Below are positions 1-8,521 of a stretch of 41,567 bases of DNA, piece after piece (within the stretch, counting starts at the first letter, position 1; the number at the start of each line of letters is the position of its first letter). The notes beneath the pieces were generated by a model. It did not search any database, was not told the DNA's origin, and saw only the letters and a program-made list of their open reading frames with translations. The position numbers and the translations under genes were made by a program. This DNA comes from CAZJVD01 sp964549505 (GTDB lineage: Bacteria > Bdellovibrionota > UBA1018 > CAZJVD01): contig CAZJVD010000021.1 in NCBI GenBank assembly GCA_964549505.1, positions 1-41,567 on the forward strand, read 5' to 3'.

Positions 1-60
1 AAAAGTGTTACCTATGTGTCCGGAATAAAGTGTTACCTATCTCTCGATAAGCACAGGATA
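1..60. mobile_element. Probable terminal end of an insertion sequence (partial)
   Basis: A 14-base motif, AAAGTGTTACCTAT, occurs twice in direct orientation (2-15 and 27-40), 25 bases apart, at the very edge of the window. Closely spaced terminal repeats of this kind resemble the multi-repeat ends of IS21/IS481-type DDE transposons. The transposase would lie to the left, outside the window. The repeat is seen directly; the family assignment is from memory and inference. The exact terminus cannot be placed. Confidence 0.45.
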
Positions 61-286
61 CAAGGCACCTCAGATGCGCAGTTCTCAACGGTCTAACGGT
101 TGCGTTAGGAAATGAAATCGGTGTCGAAATCAGTGCACCATACTCATTCATCGAAAGCGTCTCGTTACGAAGTAAGACAACTTCAAAATAGAATCAAAAA
201 TCCGTCCCGTCGCTGATCGTCGATGTAGCTGGCTCAGCCGCGCGTAGCGCGCTTCGACTATATGTTTCTTCGCAACACAACAGGAC
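61..286. other. Non-coding stretch between IS end and membrane protein gene
   Basis: No convincing gene is visible. A small GC-rich hairpin (GCGCG-TAG-CGCGC, about 239-251) lies just beyond the 3' end of the minus-strand membrane protein gene and could help terminate it, but it has no T-tract on that strand. Nothing else is recognisable. Confidence 0.3.
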
Positions 287-2266
287 TCACGGAGACAAGA
301 GTCGCAGGAGGAGAAATGGCCCCTCCCGGAAAGTTTCAAAGATGTCTTCGGATCGAGCGGGCTTGATCGCCTGTCGTCGATCCGACGTCTTACAAAACGC
401 ATCAAGCAGCGCCTGAAATGCGAGCGTGTCCCGCGCCATCATGCGAATCCATGGATGCTCCTGAGCACTCAGACGTCCCGAGTAGTCTTCGGCAGCGAAA
501 CCAGCCTGGCCAACGCACTCGTAGATGATTTTTCCAATCTTCTGGGTACGAGCATACGCTAACAAGTCTTCGATCGTATTTTGCGCCCTCATACCCGGAG
601 GAGGACTGGCACCTCCCGGCCAGTCAGGAACCAAAAAATCGGCGCTTCGAAAATCCAAGCGGTAAGGATCTGTGATCCGGACAAGAATACGATCACGACG
701 AGAAGGATCCTGCCCGGTCAGTCTTGCGAGCTGGCGCGCTCGAGTGTCATGGGCCTGTGCTGTTGGCTGTGTGCCGGGCTGACCGGCGCTTGAACGATCC
801 CACGCCTCTTGTGACCTACGAATCACGCCAAGGGTGTACGTGAGATTGTCGAGTGCTACACGCGGATGAAATGCACGAACCTGCGAATATACAAATATAA
901 CAGCGACGGATCCGATCCCGACGTGCCAGGCAGGCCTACGAATCCGTATCATCGAAAGAACGCCCGTCAGCACCACGCCGGCCGTCGCAAAAAGAAACGG
1001 TAAATTAAAGCGATCCCAGTAAGTGCCACCACTCATAAGTCCGATCAGCAGGGCCGCCGCAGTTCCGCCAAGCGCGGTCCACGATGCTCTGACTGCAAAT
1101 GATCTCGAGGTGACCGTAAAGCAAAGCGGCAACAGAACCCACATCATCCGGAGGGGTGTGAGCCCAAGGATACCGCGAAACGTTTCCTCAATGGTTGTCG
1201 CGTTCAGAGCATGCCAGGGCGACCAATCCGGCTCCGTCATCGAGGCGTGAAAGGCCGTCTTGAAAACTGGGAACCAGAGTGTTTGCGCATTTTTCCAAGA
1301 AGCAAACATCCAAGGCGCGAGCACCACAACACCCAGTCCCACGCTGAATACCAGCTGACGAACCGTCTCTCGAGCCTTTCGATTTTCAGCGAGCGTTACA
1401 CTAAGAGCGCCGATCGCTGCGAGTATAACCCATGGTACGGAAGTATTTTTAAAAAGAATCCCGCTGGCCGCAAATACTCCGAGAACACCCGGATTCATCG
1501 GTAGCCGAAAGACATACGCACGCAAGAGCAGTCCAAAGAAAAAAGCCGACGCCCAATACGCTGAAGTGTTCAACCGTATGCTCTCAAGACTAAAAACGAA
1601 CGTCACAAGGATCCAACTACAGCACGCGATAGCTACCCTAGACCGCCACGAAGTCTTCGTCGCCGAGATCACTGCAGTAAACAGGGCGGGAAAAAAGACA
1701 AAACTATCTAAGACGTAAGCACCCATTGGGCCTAATTTGCTGAAAAACCACGATTGAATCGTCCAAAAACCCCAGAATCCCGAGCTCAAAAGTCGCTCAG
1801 AAAAGGGATCAAACGGCATTGCGCCTATCATCGCCATACGTTGCGGAAAAACAAGATACGCCTGAAAGTCGTCATGACTATTGAAATGAAAAAGCGATCC
1901 GAGCTCAAACGCTTTCAAGACAATGGCTAGAAACGGCAGAACAAAAAGAGTGAAATCATAGAACGCGGGCAACGTGAACACTGTGGACAGCCCGCGCAAG
2001 CTGAGTAACATTCGTCGTTTAAACAGGCTCCATATACAAGCGACGCATCCGATCGTGAGAAGAGCACTCTGAAGACCGATGTTTCCCCACCCCGCCAGAT
2101 AGAGAATGCCCGAAGACCAGGTAAAGAAGCTAAGACCAAGACCAAAACATAGAGCGCCATCTGTTGTTGAAAGCACACGAAAACGACCGAGGACTGTGCC
2201 GATCCCAAGCAGCCCTAAGGAGAAAAAAGCGGCCAGAGCTGCAAATCCTAAAAGCGCCGAAGCCAA
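287..2266 (-). CDS. Polytopic membrane protein, GT-C glycosyltransferase-like
   Basis: The 659-residue product has around ten or more hydrophobic segments over its first ~470 residues, then a soluble C-terminal region. An acidic loop near residue 130 contains NSHDDFQAYLVFPQRM followed by DPFSERLLSS. A loop with HDD and a downstream PFSER-type motif is seen in large bacterial membrane proteins of the GT-C/LIC_10190-like type that are thought to move sugars onto lipid or protein acceptors. The start is TTG at 2266, only three bases after the stop of the upstream glycosyltransferase. That stop is in the same frame two codons earlier, so translational coupling is likely. AGGAA lies just upstream. 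With a GT2 enzyme next door that could supply a polyprenyl-linked sugar, a role in envelope glycosylation is plausible, but the substrate is unknown. Confidence 0.65.
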   Translation of the reverse strand: MASALLGFAALAAFFSLGLLGIGTVLGRFRVLSTTDGALCFGLGLSFFTWSSGILYLAGWGNIGLQSALLTIGCVACIWSLFKRRMLLSLRGLSTVFTLPAFYDFTLFVLPFLAIVLKAFELGSLFHFNSHDDFQAYLVFPQRMAMIGAMPFDPFSERLLSSGFWGFWTIQSWFFSKLGPMGAYVLDSFVFFPALFTAVISATKTSWRSRVAIACCSWILVTFVFSLESIRLNTSAYWASAFFFGLLLRAYVFRLPMNPGVLGVFAASGILFKNTSVPWVILAAIGALSVTLAENRKARETVRQLVFSVGLGVVVLAPWMFASWKNAQTLWFPVFKTAFHASMTEPDWSPWHALNATTIEETFRGILGLTPLRMMWVLLPLCFTVTSRSFAVRASWTALGGTAAALLIGLMSGGTYWDRFNLPFLFATAGVVLTGVLSMIRIRRPAWHVGIGSVAVIFVYSQVRAFHPRVALDNLTYTLGVIRRSQEAWDRSSAGQPGTQPTAQAHDTRARQLARLTGQDPSRRDRILVRITDPYRLDFRSADFLVPDWPGGASPPPGMRAQNTIEDLLAYARTQKIGKIIYECVGQAGFAAEDYSGRLSAQEHPWIRMMARDTLAFQALLDAFCKTSDRRQAIKPARSEDIFETFREGPFLLLRLLSP

Positions 2267-2269
2267 ATG

Positions 2270-3013
2270 CTATTCCTGAACGTTCGGATCAAACTGTTTT
2301 GGCAGCTTCGAAAACGCGCCTTCTAATCCGACCAGCTTATTAAAAACAACAAGATGGTACAGCGCTGCAAAACCGTCTTTCCAGTTGATTTTCTTTCCCT
2401 GCAAATGCGTCCTCGGAAAATACGAAATCGGGACCTCAAAAATTCGGGCCTTCGTTTTTGCGACATATGCTGTGAGTTCGACTTCAATCCCAAATCGATT
2501 CGACCGAAGCTTCATGGCTTTAATGAGATCCGAGCGAAAGCACTTGTAACATGTCTCCATGTCAGTGAGGTAGATACCCGACAGAAGATTGCTGAGCACC
2601 GTGAGCAGTCGATTGACAAAATAGTGATATGTCCGACGCACTTGCGGGCCATGTTTGAATCGACTGCCGTACACCGCATCCGCCTTGCCATCAAGAATTG
2701 GCTGCAGAACGTCGGTGATGTCGTTCGGATCGTATTCAAAATCCGCGTCTTGAATAACGAGACAATCTCCCGTCATGTGTGCAATGCCAGCGCGAACCGC
2801 CGCACCTTTGCCTTGATTCTTTGGCTGCTCGATGAGGACGAACGGAAACTCTTTTTGCATTGCGCGGAGTAGATCACGTGACCCATCGGTGGAGCAGTCG
2901 TCAACGAGGATCCATTCAGTGGCAACCGGAAACTTGGTCCCAAAGAGGCGACTCAAGACCCTTCTGAGATGCGCGGCTTCATTGTAGATCGGCACAATAA
3001 GACTCAGTTTCAT
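2270..3013 (-). CDS. Family 2 glycosyltransferase (DPM1/polyprenyl-phosphate sugar transferase-like)
   Basis: A GT-A fold enzyme of 247 residues. It begins with the typical strand LSLIVPIYNEA, then VDDCSTDGS (nucleotide-sugar binding) and QDADFEYDP, the DxD-type metal site. Further on are GSRF and the acceptor-side region ET-CYKCFRSDL/FGIEVELTAYVAK. The C-terminal motif EVPISYFPRTHLQGKKINWKDG matches soluble dolichol-phosphate mannosyltransferase-like enzymes that put a sugar on a polyprenyl phosphate. No membrane anchor is visible. The frame is open 39 codons further upstream, but ATG 3013 begins exactly at the domain start and is preferred. The product probably supplies lipid-linked sugar to the adjacent GT-C-like membrane protein. 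Confidence 0.85.
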   Translation of the reverse strand: MKLSLIVPIYNEAAHLRRVLSRLFGTKFPVATEWILVDDCSTDGSRDLLRAMQKEFPFVLIEQPKNQGKGAAVRAGIAHMTGDCLVIQDADFEYDPNDITDVLQPILDGKADAVYGSRFKHGPQVRRTYHYFVNRLLTVLSNLLSGIYLTDMETCYKCFRSDLIKAMKLRSNRFGIEVELTAYVAKTKARIFEVPISYFPRTHLQGKKINWKDGFAALYHLVVFNKLVGLEGAFSKLPKQFDPNVQE

Positions 3014-3324
3014 GAGCTTGTTAACCTCATATGACCCCAGTTTGTGTCCTGTCCGGGCAGGCGTGACAGAGAAGGGTCCGAAGTATAAGTTGATTTCCCT
3101 CCGAGCATGAGTTGCTCCTGATTTCTCCAATGTTTTCTACACCTCACTTCAGTTGTCTGTCGAGCGGTTTGCTTTGGCAGTATTACTTCGTTTGTCGAAT
3201 GCGACATAGGATCCAGCGTGATGTTTTTGGCGCTGTTGCCTCACTCCATTTTGACAATAGTGCCTGTTTTGACGCACAAAACAGGGCATGTTAACTTCCG
3301 CAATGTACTAGGGAGGACGGTCTT
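3014..3324. promoter_or_regulatory. Divergent intergenic region with 5' hairpin
   Basis: This 311-base region lies between the minus-strand glycosyltransferase and the plus-strand Cys-rich gene. A TTGACA hexamer at 3251-3256 and TTGACG at 3269-3274 could be -35 elements for the plus-strand gene, but neither has a good -10 at the right distance. A stem with arms CCTGTTTT (3263-3270) and AAAACAGG (3278-3285) lies 40 bases before the start codon and would be in the leader or over the promoter. The ribosome site GGGAGGA ends about seven bases before ATG 3325. Confidence 0.35.
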
Positions 3325-3912
3325 ATGAAATCCAGCATTTTTAGTTTGTGTTGTTTTGTCGCGTTAGCTGGCTTTGAATCCGTGGTGGACTGTGCTGCTG
3401 CAGACACGAACCTAGATCTTGCGACTAAAAGTATTCTCGGTGAAGTCGTGCTTCCAGCAGGTACAAGGATCAGTTTAACCCCAGCTGAAAAAGACAAACT
3501 TGACGAAGTGGTCGCGTTCAAGAGGGAAACTGGGTATGGACCGCAGGGATGCCATGGGGGAGTTCCTACGGTCGCCGGCGGCGATTCCCGTCTCAGGGAC
3601 CCCAGTCTTTATTTCGCAAGTTTAGATGACCAATCTTGCTGCAAACATCCGCCTGCGGGATACGCGCATTACTACGACACTTGCGAGCGCGAGTGCGGTA
3701 ATCCGGTCTGTGTTGCCTTCTGTATCGACCCAATGCCACCCGTTTATTTTGGTGTCTGTGTACCAGGCCAAACGCGTTGTGCATGCCAGGTTCCAGTCTT
3801 TTGTAGTATTTCAGTCCCGTGCGGTGCCAACAACTGTACGAACAGTGGCGCGTGCGCTTACTTGTCTGTGGATCCACCTTACGAATTTGAGGTTGGAGAG
3901 TGTGAAAACTAA
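3325..3912 (+). CDS. Secreted cysteine-rich protein of unknown function
   Basis: This 195-residue protein has a Sec-type signal peptide (MKSSIFSLCCFVALAGF, probable cleavage near residue 25). The mature part carries about fifteen cysteines between residue ~75 and the end, including SCC, CERECGNPVC, CACQ and CGANNC, so it is probably disulfide-rich and periplasmic or extracellular. A strong ribosome site, GGGAGGA, precedes ATG 3325. I do not recognise a family. It stands at the head of a block of exported orphan proteins and is followed after 32 bases by another secreted protein gene, so the two may be co-transcribed. Confidence 0.65.
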   Translation: MKSSIFSLCCFVALAGFESVVDCAAADTNLDLATKSILGEVVLPAGTRISLTPAEKDKLDEVVAFKRETGYGPQGCHGGVPTVAGGDSRLRDPSLYFASLDDQSCCKHPPAGYAHYYDTCERECGNPVCVAFCIDPMPPVYFGVCVPGQTRCACQVPVFCSISVPCGANNCTNSGACAYLSVDPPYEFEVGECEN

Positions 3913-3944
3913 AGCTGACGTCACACTCGAGAACTGAGTTTCAG

Positions 3945-5147
3945 TTGGTCCTCATAGTAGCACTCGCATTTGGATTTCCAATCGTAGCGCATTCTGGTCC
4001 GCGGGAAAATCTCGCCAAGTTTCTGGATTGCGAGGAGCGTCCATTTTCTGCTGTCGAGGCACCTGCCTCACAGAGCGCTTCGGTGAGTGCGGCTAGCGAA
4101 GATTCTCTTTTTCAGCGTCTCACGCACGGTGAGTGGAGTGGAGCTGGATGCGCGCAGGCTCGTGACCCATTGCCGGGTACATGTCAGAAGCTCCGTCTCG
4201 GTCGTGACGGGAACTACACCTGGATCGCCATGTCGGACGTTACGGAGCGAAACGACAAGGGACGATGGAACTTTACGTCGTCGAACGATCACTCCGGCGT
4301 TTTGCTTTTTGAAAACGGATCTTCGCTCGTCTTTAATCTGACGGGAGATCACCTGAAAGTCGGACCGATTGAGTTTACGGTAGGCGAAGCAAAACCGGCT
4401 GCAAACTCTCGTGGCAGTCGTGCGGCTCTTCCGACGTTCGCGCAGCAGTCGATGGGCAAACAGGTTGGGGACTGGGAGAAGACGAATGACTTTGATCTCT
4501 CTCGGTTTCCTCAGTCACTGGGGATTCATCGTGATGGTACTTTTAAGGCCACTTACCGCGGTGGGCAGTGTCATCATAGTGGAACGGTGAGCATCGACAA
4601 GTCCCGTCTCCTATTTCAGGTCCAACCCAATACGTGTGATGAGCGTGATGGTGGCTCGCCTGCGCAGCTTAGTGCGTCTCCCGGCGTATCTCCGATCCAT
4701 GAAGATAAGTTTTTAATTTTGCATTCGGCAAGCTATCGCAGCGTCCATTGCAAGAAAAAGTATTGGCTGGCTGAACCGTACGGGCGTTCGGTAAGGCTCG
4801 AAGGAGTGTATCAAGGGGAGGTTGGTTCGCAGCAGACCACGTCGATGGATCTCTATTTTGCTAATACCGGCGATCAAAAGGTCGACCTCGATGATCTGCA
4901 AGTGACTGCGATCGCACTCAAGAAGAACGGGGGTGGATTCTCGTACGAGGGTAAGGACGTCATTCTGCTTTCGGAAAAATTCCGCAGGCTGAGCCTAAAA
5001 ACGGGAGAAGAAGTCCGTAGAAAGGTAGTTTTCAAACGGATTGCAGGAGCTCGATTTACCCATCTTGCGATCAAGCTGAACTATCGAGATTCGAGCCAGA
5101 CCTACTCTCTCATGGATAGCAGGATCGTGAGTCATCCCGCACCCTAG
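3945..5147 (+). CDS. Secreted beta-rich protein of unknown function
   Basis: A 400-residue product with a hydrophobic N-terminus (VLIVALAFGFPIVAHS) that looks like a signal peptide. Two successive segments resemble each other in outline. One is near residues 65-145, with a GEWSGAGC start, a GxxLRLGRDGNYTW strand and GRWNF. The other is near 170-240, with GDWEKTNDF, a GIHRDGTFKATY strand and GTVSIDKSRLLF. This suggests a duplicated lipocalin-like beta domain. A C-terminal region of about 110 residues (MDLYFANTGDQKVDL onward) looks beta-sandwich-like. The start is uncertain: TTG 3945 has no clear ribosome site, and no ATG precedes it before the in-frame stop at 3903. No family is recognised; the lipocalin comparison is inference. 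Confidence 0.6.
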   Translation: MVLIVALAFGFPIVAHSGPRENLAKFLDCEERPFSAVEAPASQSASVSAASEDSLFQRLTHGEWSGAGCAQARDPLPGTCQKLRLGRDGNYTWIAMSDVTERNDKGRWNFTSSNDHSGVLLFENGSSLVFNLTGDHLKVGPIEFTVGEAKPAANSRGSRAALPTFAQQSMGKQVGDWEKTNDFDLSRFPQSLGIHRDGTFKATYRGGQCHHSGTVSIDKSRLLFQVQPNTCDERDGGSPAQLSASPGVSPIHEDKFLILHSASYRSVHCKKKYWLAEPYGRSVRLEGVYQGEVGSQQTTSMDLYFANTGDQKVDLDDLQVTAIALKKNGGGFSYEGKDVILLSEKFRRLSLKTGEEVRRKVVFKRIAGARFTHLAIKLNYRDSSQTYSLMDSRIVSHPAP

Positions 5148-5182
5148 TGTCGTTCGCCCAGACTACTTGGACCTATCTTGAC

Positions 5183-7213
5183 CTATTTTGAACGGGTCGA
5201 TTCAGTCGATCTGGGAACGATAGAAATGCGAGCCGCTGAGAACCGAACCGAAAGTGCTCGGTCTTCCTCGTTCAGTTTGCCGTCTTTGGTGACATCTAAT
5301 CGGGCTTTGAGGGCACTGCTCTCAGATTTAAGCAGGTCAATCGCTCCCAAGACAGCATGGATGTCATCCGTTTGGGAGATCAAGCGTTTCACCTCGGACT
5401 CGCCAAAGGCGGCATCGGGGAAGCGTTTGTAAGTGTAGGCGTAGGCCGTGATAGCGATCTCAGGGTCCACCCAACCGCGGGCGGTTTTCCAAGCTTCTTC
5501 TTCTTTGTCGAGAGCTAACTGAAGAGCATCCAGCTTTTCTTGCTGCTTCGCCCGCTCTTGAGGTGATATCTCTTCATTGGTTTCTAGCTTTTCGATTTTG
5601 GCGCCCAGGTCATCCCATTTGCCTTCAAAATGCGTCTCGGCAGCTTCCTCGTGGACTCTGTTTTTCTCGCTCAGGGCCTGCATGTACGGATCTACAATGG
5701 CGTGCAGCTGCTGGTGAAAGTCGTCGTCTTGATAGTCGTTGTACACACTCCCGTAGAGGTCCTTGAAATCTGCCAATGCAGTCGACGTGCTCACATCGTT
5801 TTCTCCGAACTCACGTTCAAACCGCTGCCAAAGATCGATCAGTGCTGGGTAACTGTCGGGTGATGGCGCTTGGCGCTCGCGACTCTGTACCCAAGCTGCG
5901 AGGTGCTTTTGCCAAAACTCCTTTGCTTCCGTAAAAGTCAGGGCATCGATCGGTGGAACAAAACCAGTCGGGTTAAGTACCGTGTCATCTGCGTAAAGAG
6001 GCGGCGTAAAGCTGTCGTTCACCCACGCGACGAGATCTTGCTCGTCGAGCAGAGCGTCCACGGGAGTCAGGACGTACCCCGAGTACTTCACCACTCCCAA
6101 AAGCTCATTGGGAGCAAACTGGCGGAACATCAAATCAGTCTTGTCGTTGGACTGATCGTCAGGCGTAAACGAACGAACTGCCGCAATGACTTGTTCGATC
6201 GACGACGTCACCGTCCACTTGGACTGAACCCAATCCCAGTACGAAGATGCTGAAACAGAAAACTTATCCAGAAATGACTTTTGAACTTCATTCTTGAAAA
6301 CTTCAAACGTCTTGTCAGACTCGCTCGAACCGCCTGAAGTCTTTCCCTTCGCGGGTTTATTGGAGACGATAGCGTCAATTGAAGTTCGGATGGAAGTGAG
6401 CGGTTGTGGCAAGACTCCGTTCGAATAGGTGGGCAAAGACAGGAAATGAATCGGTTGAGTGCTGGATAGCTGCCTCTGGTAACGAAGCCGAAGAATTTCA
6501 GCGAAAGGGTAGGTAATCCGAAGACGCTGATTCAGATAAATCTGAGTTAAGAGTTGGGAGAAAAGACCCATTCCTTCTCGGCCTTCTCCTTGGCCTTCTC
6601 GGTCCTTCAGGGTTTTGTGCATGGAGGTCCAATCCAAGTTTCCTAACGAAACAGTGATGGTGTTTTGAGGCGTAGCGGCGATAGCTTTTTCGGCTTCGAT
6701 TCTGTCGCTAAGGTCCTGAAGAGCCTGAGCGTAGGACGTGCCTGGAGCATGACGTGACAAGTGATTGGCTAAACTTGAAGCGAGAAGCTGGGTTTGCTCG
6801 AATGTCTTTCCGATCCAATAGAGAAAAAGATCGGTGACGTCGAGGATTCCGTCCTCATTGAGATCTCGGACAAATCGGTAGTCACGTCGGTTAAAGCGCT
6901 CGACGCTTTCGGTTTCTAAGAGAAAGAGTGCATCGGATACGAGCGAGGGATTGTTGCGGATGGTTTCTGTGAGTTTGTCACTGAGGGCTGTGTCGGAAGT
7001 ATGTCGACTAGCAGCTTGTTCAAGACGGGCCTGAAACTCCGGGGTGATGGCCGCTCTCACTTCCTCGTCGGTCCATGGCTTGAAGTCCGCGGGATCGAGA
7101 CCTATTTTTCTTACCAAGTATAAGGCGGTGTCGGGGTCGACGCTCTGGGGAGCGCGCGCCTCTGCGGATTGGTACGCTAACAACGGGATCAACAGAGCAA
7201 GAGTGATACGCAT
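5183..7213 (-). CDS. Exported EF-hand protein with central coiled coil
   Basis: The 676-residue product begins with a signal peptide (MRITLALLIPLLAYQSAEA). Two calcium-loop motifs are visible. DLNEDGILDVTD at residues 117-128 has Asp, Asn and Asp at positions 1, 3 and 5, Gly at 6 and Asp at 12. DVTKDGKLNEED at 640-651 is the second. Similar loops occur in EF-hand and dockerin-type domains. A charged, probably coiled-coil stretch (about residues 530-610, rich in Glu, Lys and Gln) precedes the second loop. The remainder is helical and unrecognised. The gene is convergent with the preceding plus-strand gene (35 bases between stops). It is probably a calcium-dependent periplasmic or extracellular protein of unknown job. 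Confidence 0.65.
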   Translation of the reverse strand: MRITLALLIPLLAYQSAEARAPQSVDPDTALYLVRKIGLDPADFKPWTDEEVRAAITPEFQARLEQAASRHTSDTALSDKLTETIRNNPSLVSDALFLLETESVERFNRRDYRFVRDLNEDGILDVTDLFLYWIGKTFEQTQLLASSLANHLSRHAPGTSYAQALQDLSDRIEAEKAIAATPQNTITVSLGNLDWTSMHKTLKDREGQGEGREGMGLFSQLLTQIYLNQRLRITYPFAEILRLRYQRQLSSTQPIHFLSLPTYSNGVLPQPLTSIRTSIDAIVSNKPAKGKTSGGSSESDKTFEVFKNEVQKSFLDKFSVSASSYWDWVQSKWTVTSSIEQVIAAVRSFTPDDQSNDKTDLMFRQFAPNELLGVVKYSGYVLTPVDALLDEQDLVAWVNDSFTPPLYADDTVLNPTGFVPPIDALTFTEAKEFWQKHLAAWVQSRERQAPSPDSYPALIDLWQRFEREFGENDVSTSTALADFKDLYGSVYNDYQDDDFHQQLHAIVDPYMQALSEKNRVHEEAAETHFEGKWDDLGAKIEKLETNEEISPQERAKQQEKLDALQLALDKEEEAWKTARGWVDPEIAITAYAYTYKRFPDAAFGESEVKRLISQTDDIHAVLGAIDLLKSESSALKARLDVTKDGKLNEEDRALSVRFSAARISIVPRSTESTRSK

Positions 7214-7238
7214 AGTGGCCTCAGACCGGGTCAGAAGA

Positions 7239-7274
7239 TTGGGCCGGAAAAAAAACGGAAATATTCCGGCCCAA
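7239..7274. terminator. Perfect 11-bp hairpin between two minus-strand genes
   Basis: TTGGGCCGGAA (7239-7249) and TTCCGGCCCAA (7264-7274) form a perfect stem with a 14-base loop. It lies between the stop of the Cys-rich gene (7308) and the start of the EF-hand gene (7213), both on the minus strand. No T-tract follows on that strand, so it may be a terminator, an RNA-stability hairpin or an attenuator. Confidence 0.4.
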
Positions 7275-7307
7275 ATAATTGAATCAAATAACTAGAAAGA
7301 CGAGCCT

Positions 7308-7742
7308 TTACAGTTCTTCAGGCTTGTCGGCGATACTTGCCTTTACGGATTTGCACTGGCAGGTCTTGGTGACCTTGCCCGTGAACGTGCCAGCCATATC
7401 GCAGTTTCCCTGACCGATGGCGCACTTGTTCTTCTGGCGGCATTTTGTGTTGGATCCTGCGACAGTCGGGATCGCCCGGCAGTGCTGATCACACTTCTTG
7501 TTCCAGTCGTTACAAGCGGCCTTCTTCTCGCCTGCCATGGACGCAACAGTACAGGAGGAATCAGGATTGGCTGCCGACTCACCCTGGCAAGTAGGGTCGG
7601 TAACTCCGCAAGTCACGGAATTACCTTTTCCGGTTACTTCAGCGCTTGGACAACTCTTTGCCCAAACGGAAGCGCTGGATAGGCCCACAAGCAGACCCAG
7701 AGCAATGGCTGACTTTCCTAACGTTCGAATAGATAGGTTCAT
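7308..7742 (-). CDS. Small secreted cysteine-rich protein
   Basis: This 144-residue protein has a clear signal peptide (n-region MNLSIRTLGK, hydrophobic core SAIALGLLVGL, cleavage after SVWA). The mature ~115 residues hold about a dozen cysteines, spaced as CPS, CGV, CQG, CTV, CND, CDQHC, C, C, CD and CQC. This indicates a compact disulfide-stabilised secreted domain. The ribosome site AAGGAG is seven bases before ATG 7742. No family is recognised. It shares the Cys-rich exported character of the protein encoded at 3325-3912, but I see no clear sequence relationship between them. Confidence 0.65.
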   Translation of the reverse strand: MNLSIRTLGKSAIALGLLVGLSSASVWAKSCPSAEVTGKGNSVTCGVTDPTCQGESAANPDSSCTVASMAGEKKAACNDWNKKCDQHCRAIPTVAGSNTKCRQKNKCAIGQGNCDMAGTFTGKVTKTCQCKSVKASIADKPEEL

Positions 7743-8074
7743 TTTGAACTCCTTATTTTTGGGGGTACTGCAGATAAAACAACCCCAAATCGCATCGGAC
7801 GTAGCGCTGCAAAGGAGATATTGGCAGTGTCAGTAGCAATCGGAATGATCATCTGCACTGCGTCATATATCGTGGTTCTCTAGAAAAAGAAAGAGGTGGG
7901 TGAATTTTTTTTTACTTCTATTTGGCTTTCGATCAAGCATGAGAAAACAACTAGATCGATAGACGGATTTGTTAATAAATGGATGTTATTTAATATTGTT
8001 TTGTCGATGGTAAGAGCGTTTCGCGACGGTCCGCGAATATGGACCCGATGAGTCTAGTGCGTTATGAGGGTGGG
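7743..8074. other. AT-rich divergent intergenic region
   Basis: This gap of about 330 bases holds the leaders of the Cys-rich gene (minus) and the interrupted secreted gene (plus). The stretch 7890-8010 is markedly AT-rich, with a run of T at 7908-7915 and TATTTAATATTG near 7988-7999 that could act as promoter sequence. No gene, RNA gene or repeat is recognised. Confidence 0.3.
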
Positions 8075-8485
8075 GTGAGAGTCCGGACTTTCTTCATTCT
8101 TGCGACACTTGCGATGGTATCTGCCCCGGCATCTACGAAGGCCGGGTGTAACGAGTCCCTACAATTGGCTGTAAAAGAAGCGACCCGTCTTTTTCTCGAA
8201 AGGTTGAATACCGCTCTCCAAGAAGGTCGACTGCTTCGTTCGGAGTTAGGATGGATCAAACTTCCCGAAGAGCCGTTTCGAGACGTAAGGTTTGGACTCG
8301 CGAAGCCTGAGTACGAAGAGGCTTCAGAGCTTTCAAGGGAAGCGGCCGCAGACTGGATTCAATGGGGGAGCCATAGTCGCCGATTCGAGTCTCTTTTGCG
8401 GGATCTCAGTCGTTCGTTCGATCCGATTTGGGAAAAAAATATTTCTGTATTCGAGTTGAAAAGAGCAATGGCAGCTCTTCAGTAA
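8075..8485 (+). CDS. N-terminal fragment of an interrupted secreted gene
   Basis: The 136-residue product has a signal peptide (VRVRTFFILATLAMVSAPAS, cleavage near KAG) followed by a helical region rich in Glu and Arg. GTG 8075 is preferred because GAGG lies five bases upstream and the signal peptide then has a normal length; ATG 8039 is in frame but has no ribosome site. The frame stops at TAA 8483-8485. The very next codon continues without a shift into the 514-residue reading frame that follows, and the helix appears to run on (ELKRAMAALQ, stop, ELRTLAELRD). I read this as the first part of a single gene reaching 10066, broken by one nonsense codon or read through at it. Confidence 0.55.
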   Translation: MRVRTFFILATLAMVSAPASTKAGCNESLQLAVKEATRLFLERLNTALQEGRLLRSELGWIKLPEEPFRDVRFGLAKPEYEEASELSREAAADWIQWGSHSRRFESLLRDLSRSFDPIWEKNISVFELKRAMAALQ

Positions 8486-8521
8486 GAACTGCGCACTCTC
8501 GCAGAGCTTCGAGATCCCGTC

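Noticed and set aside
8483..8485. Selenocysteine or pyrrolysine recoding at the internal stop
   Set aside because: The codon is TAA, which neither system uses, and no recoding structure is evident; nonsense mutation or simple readthrough is more economical.
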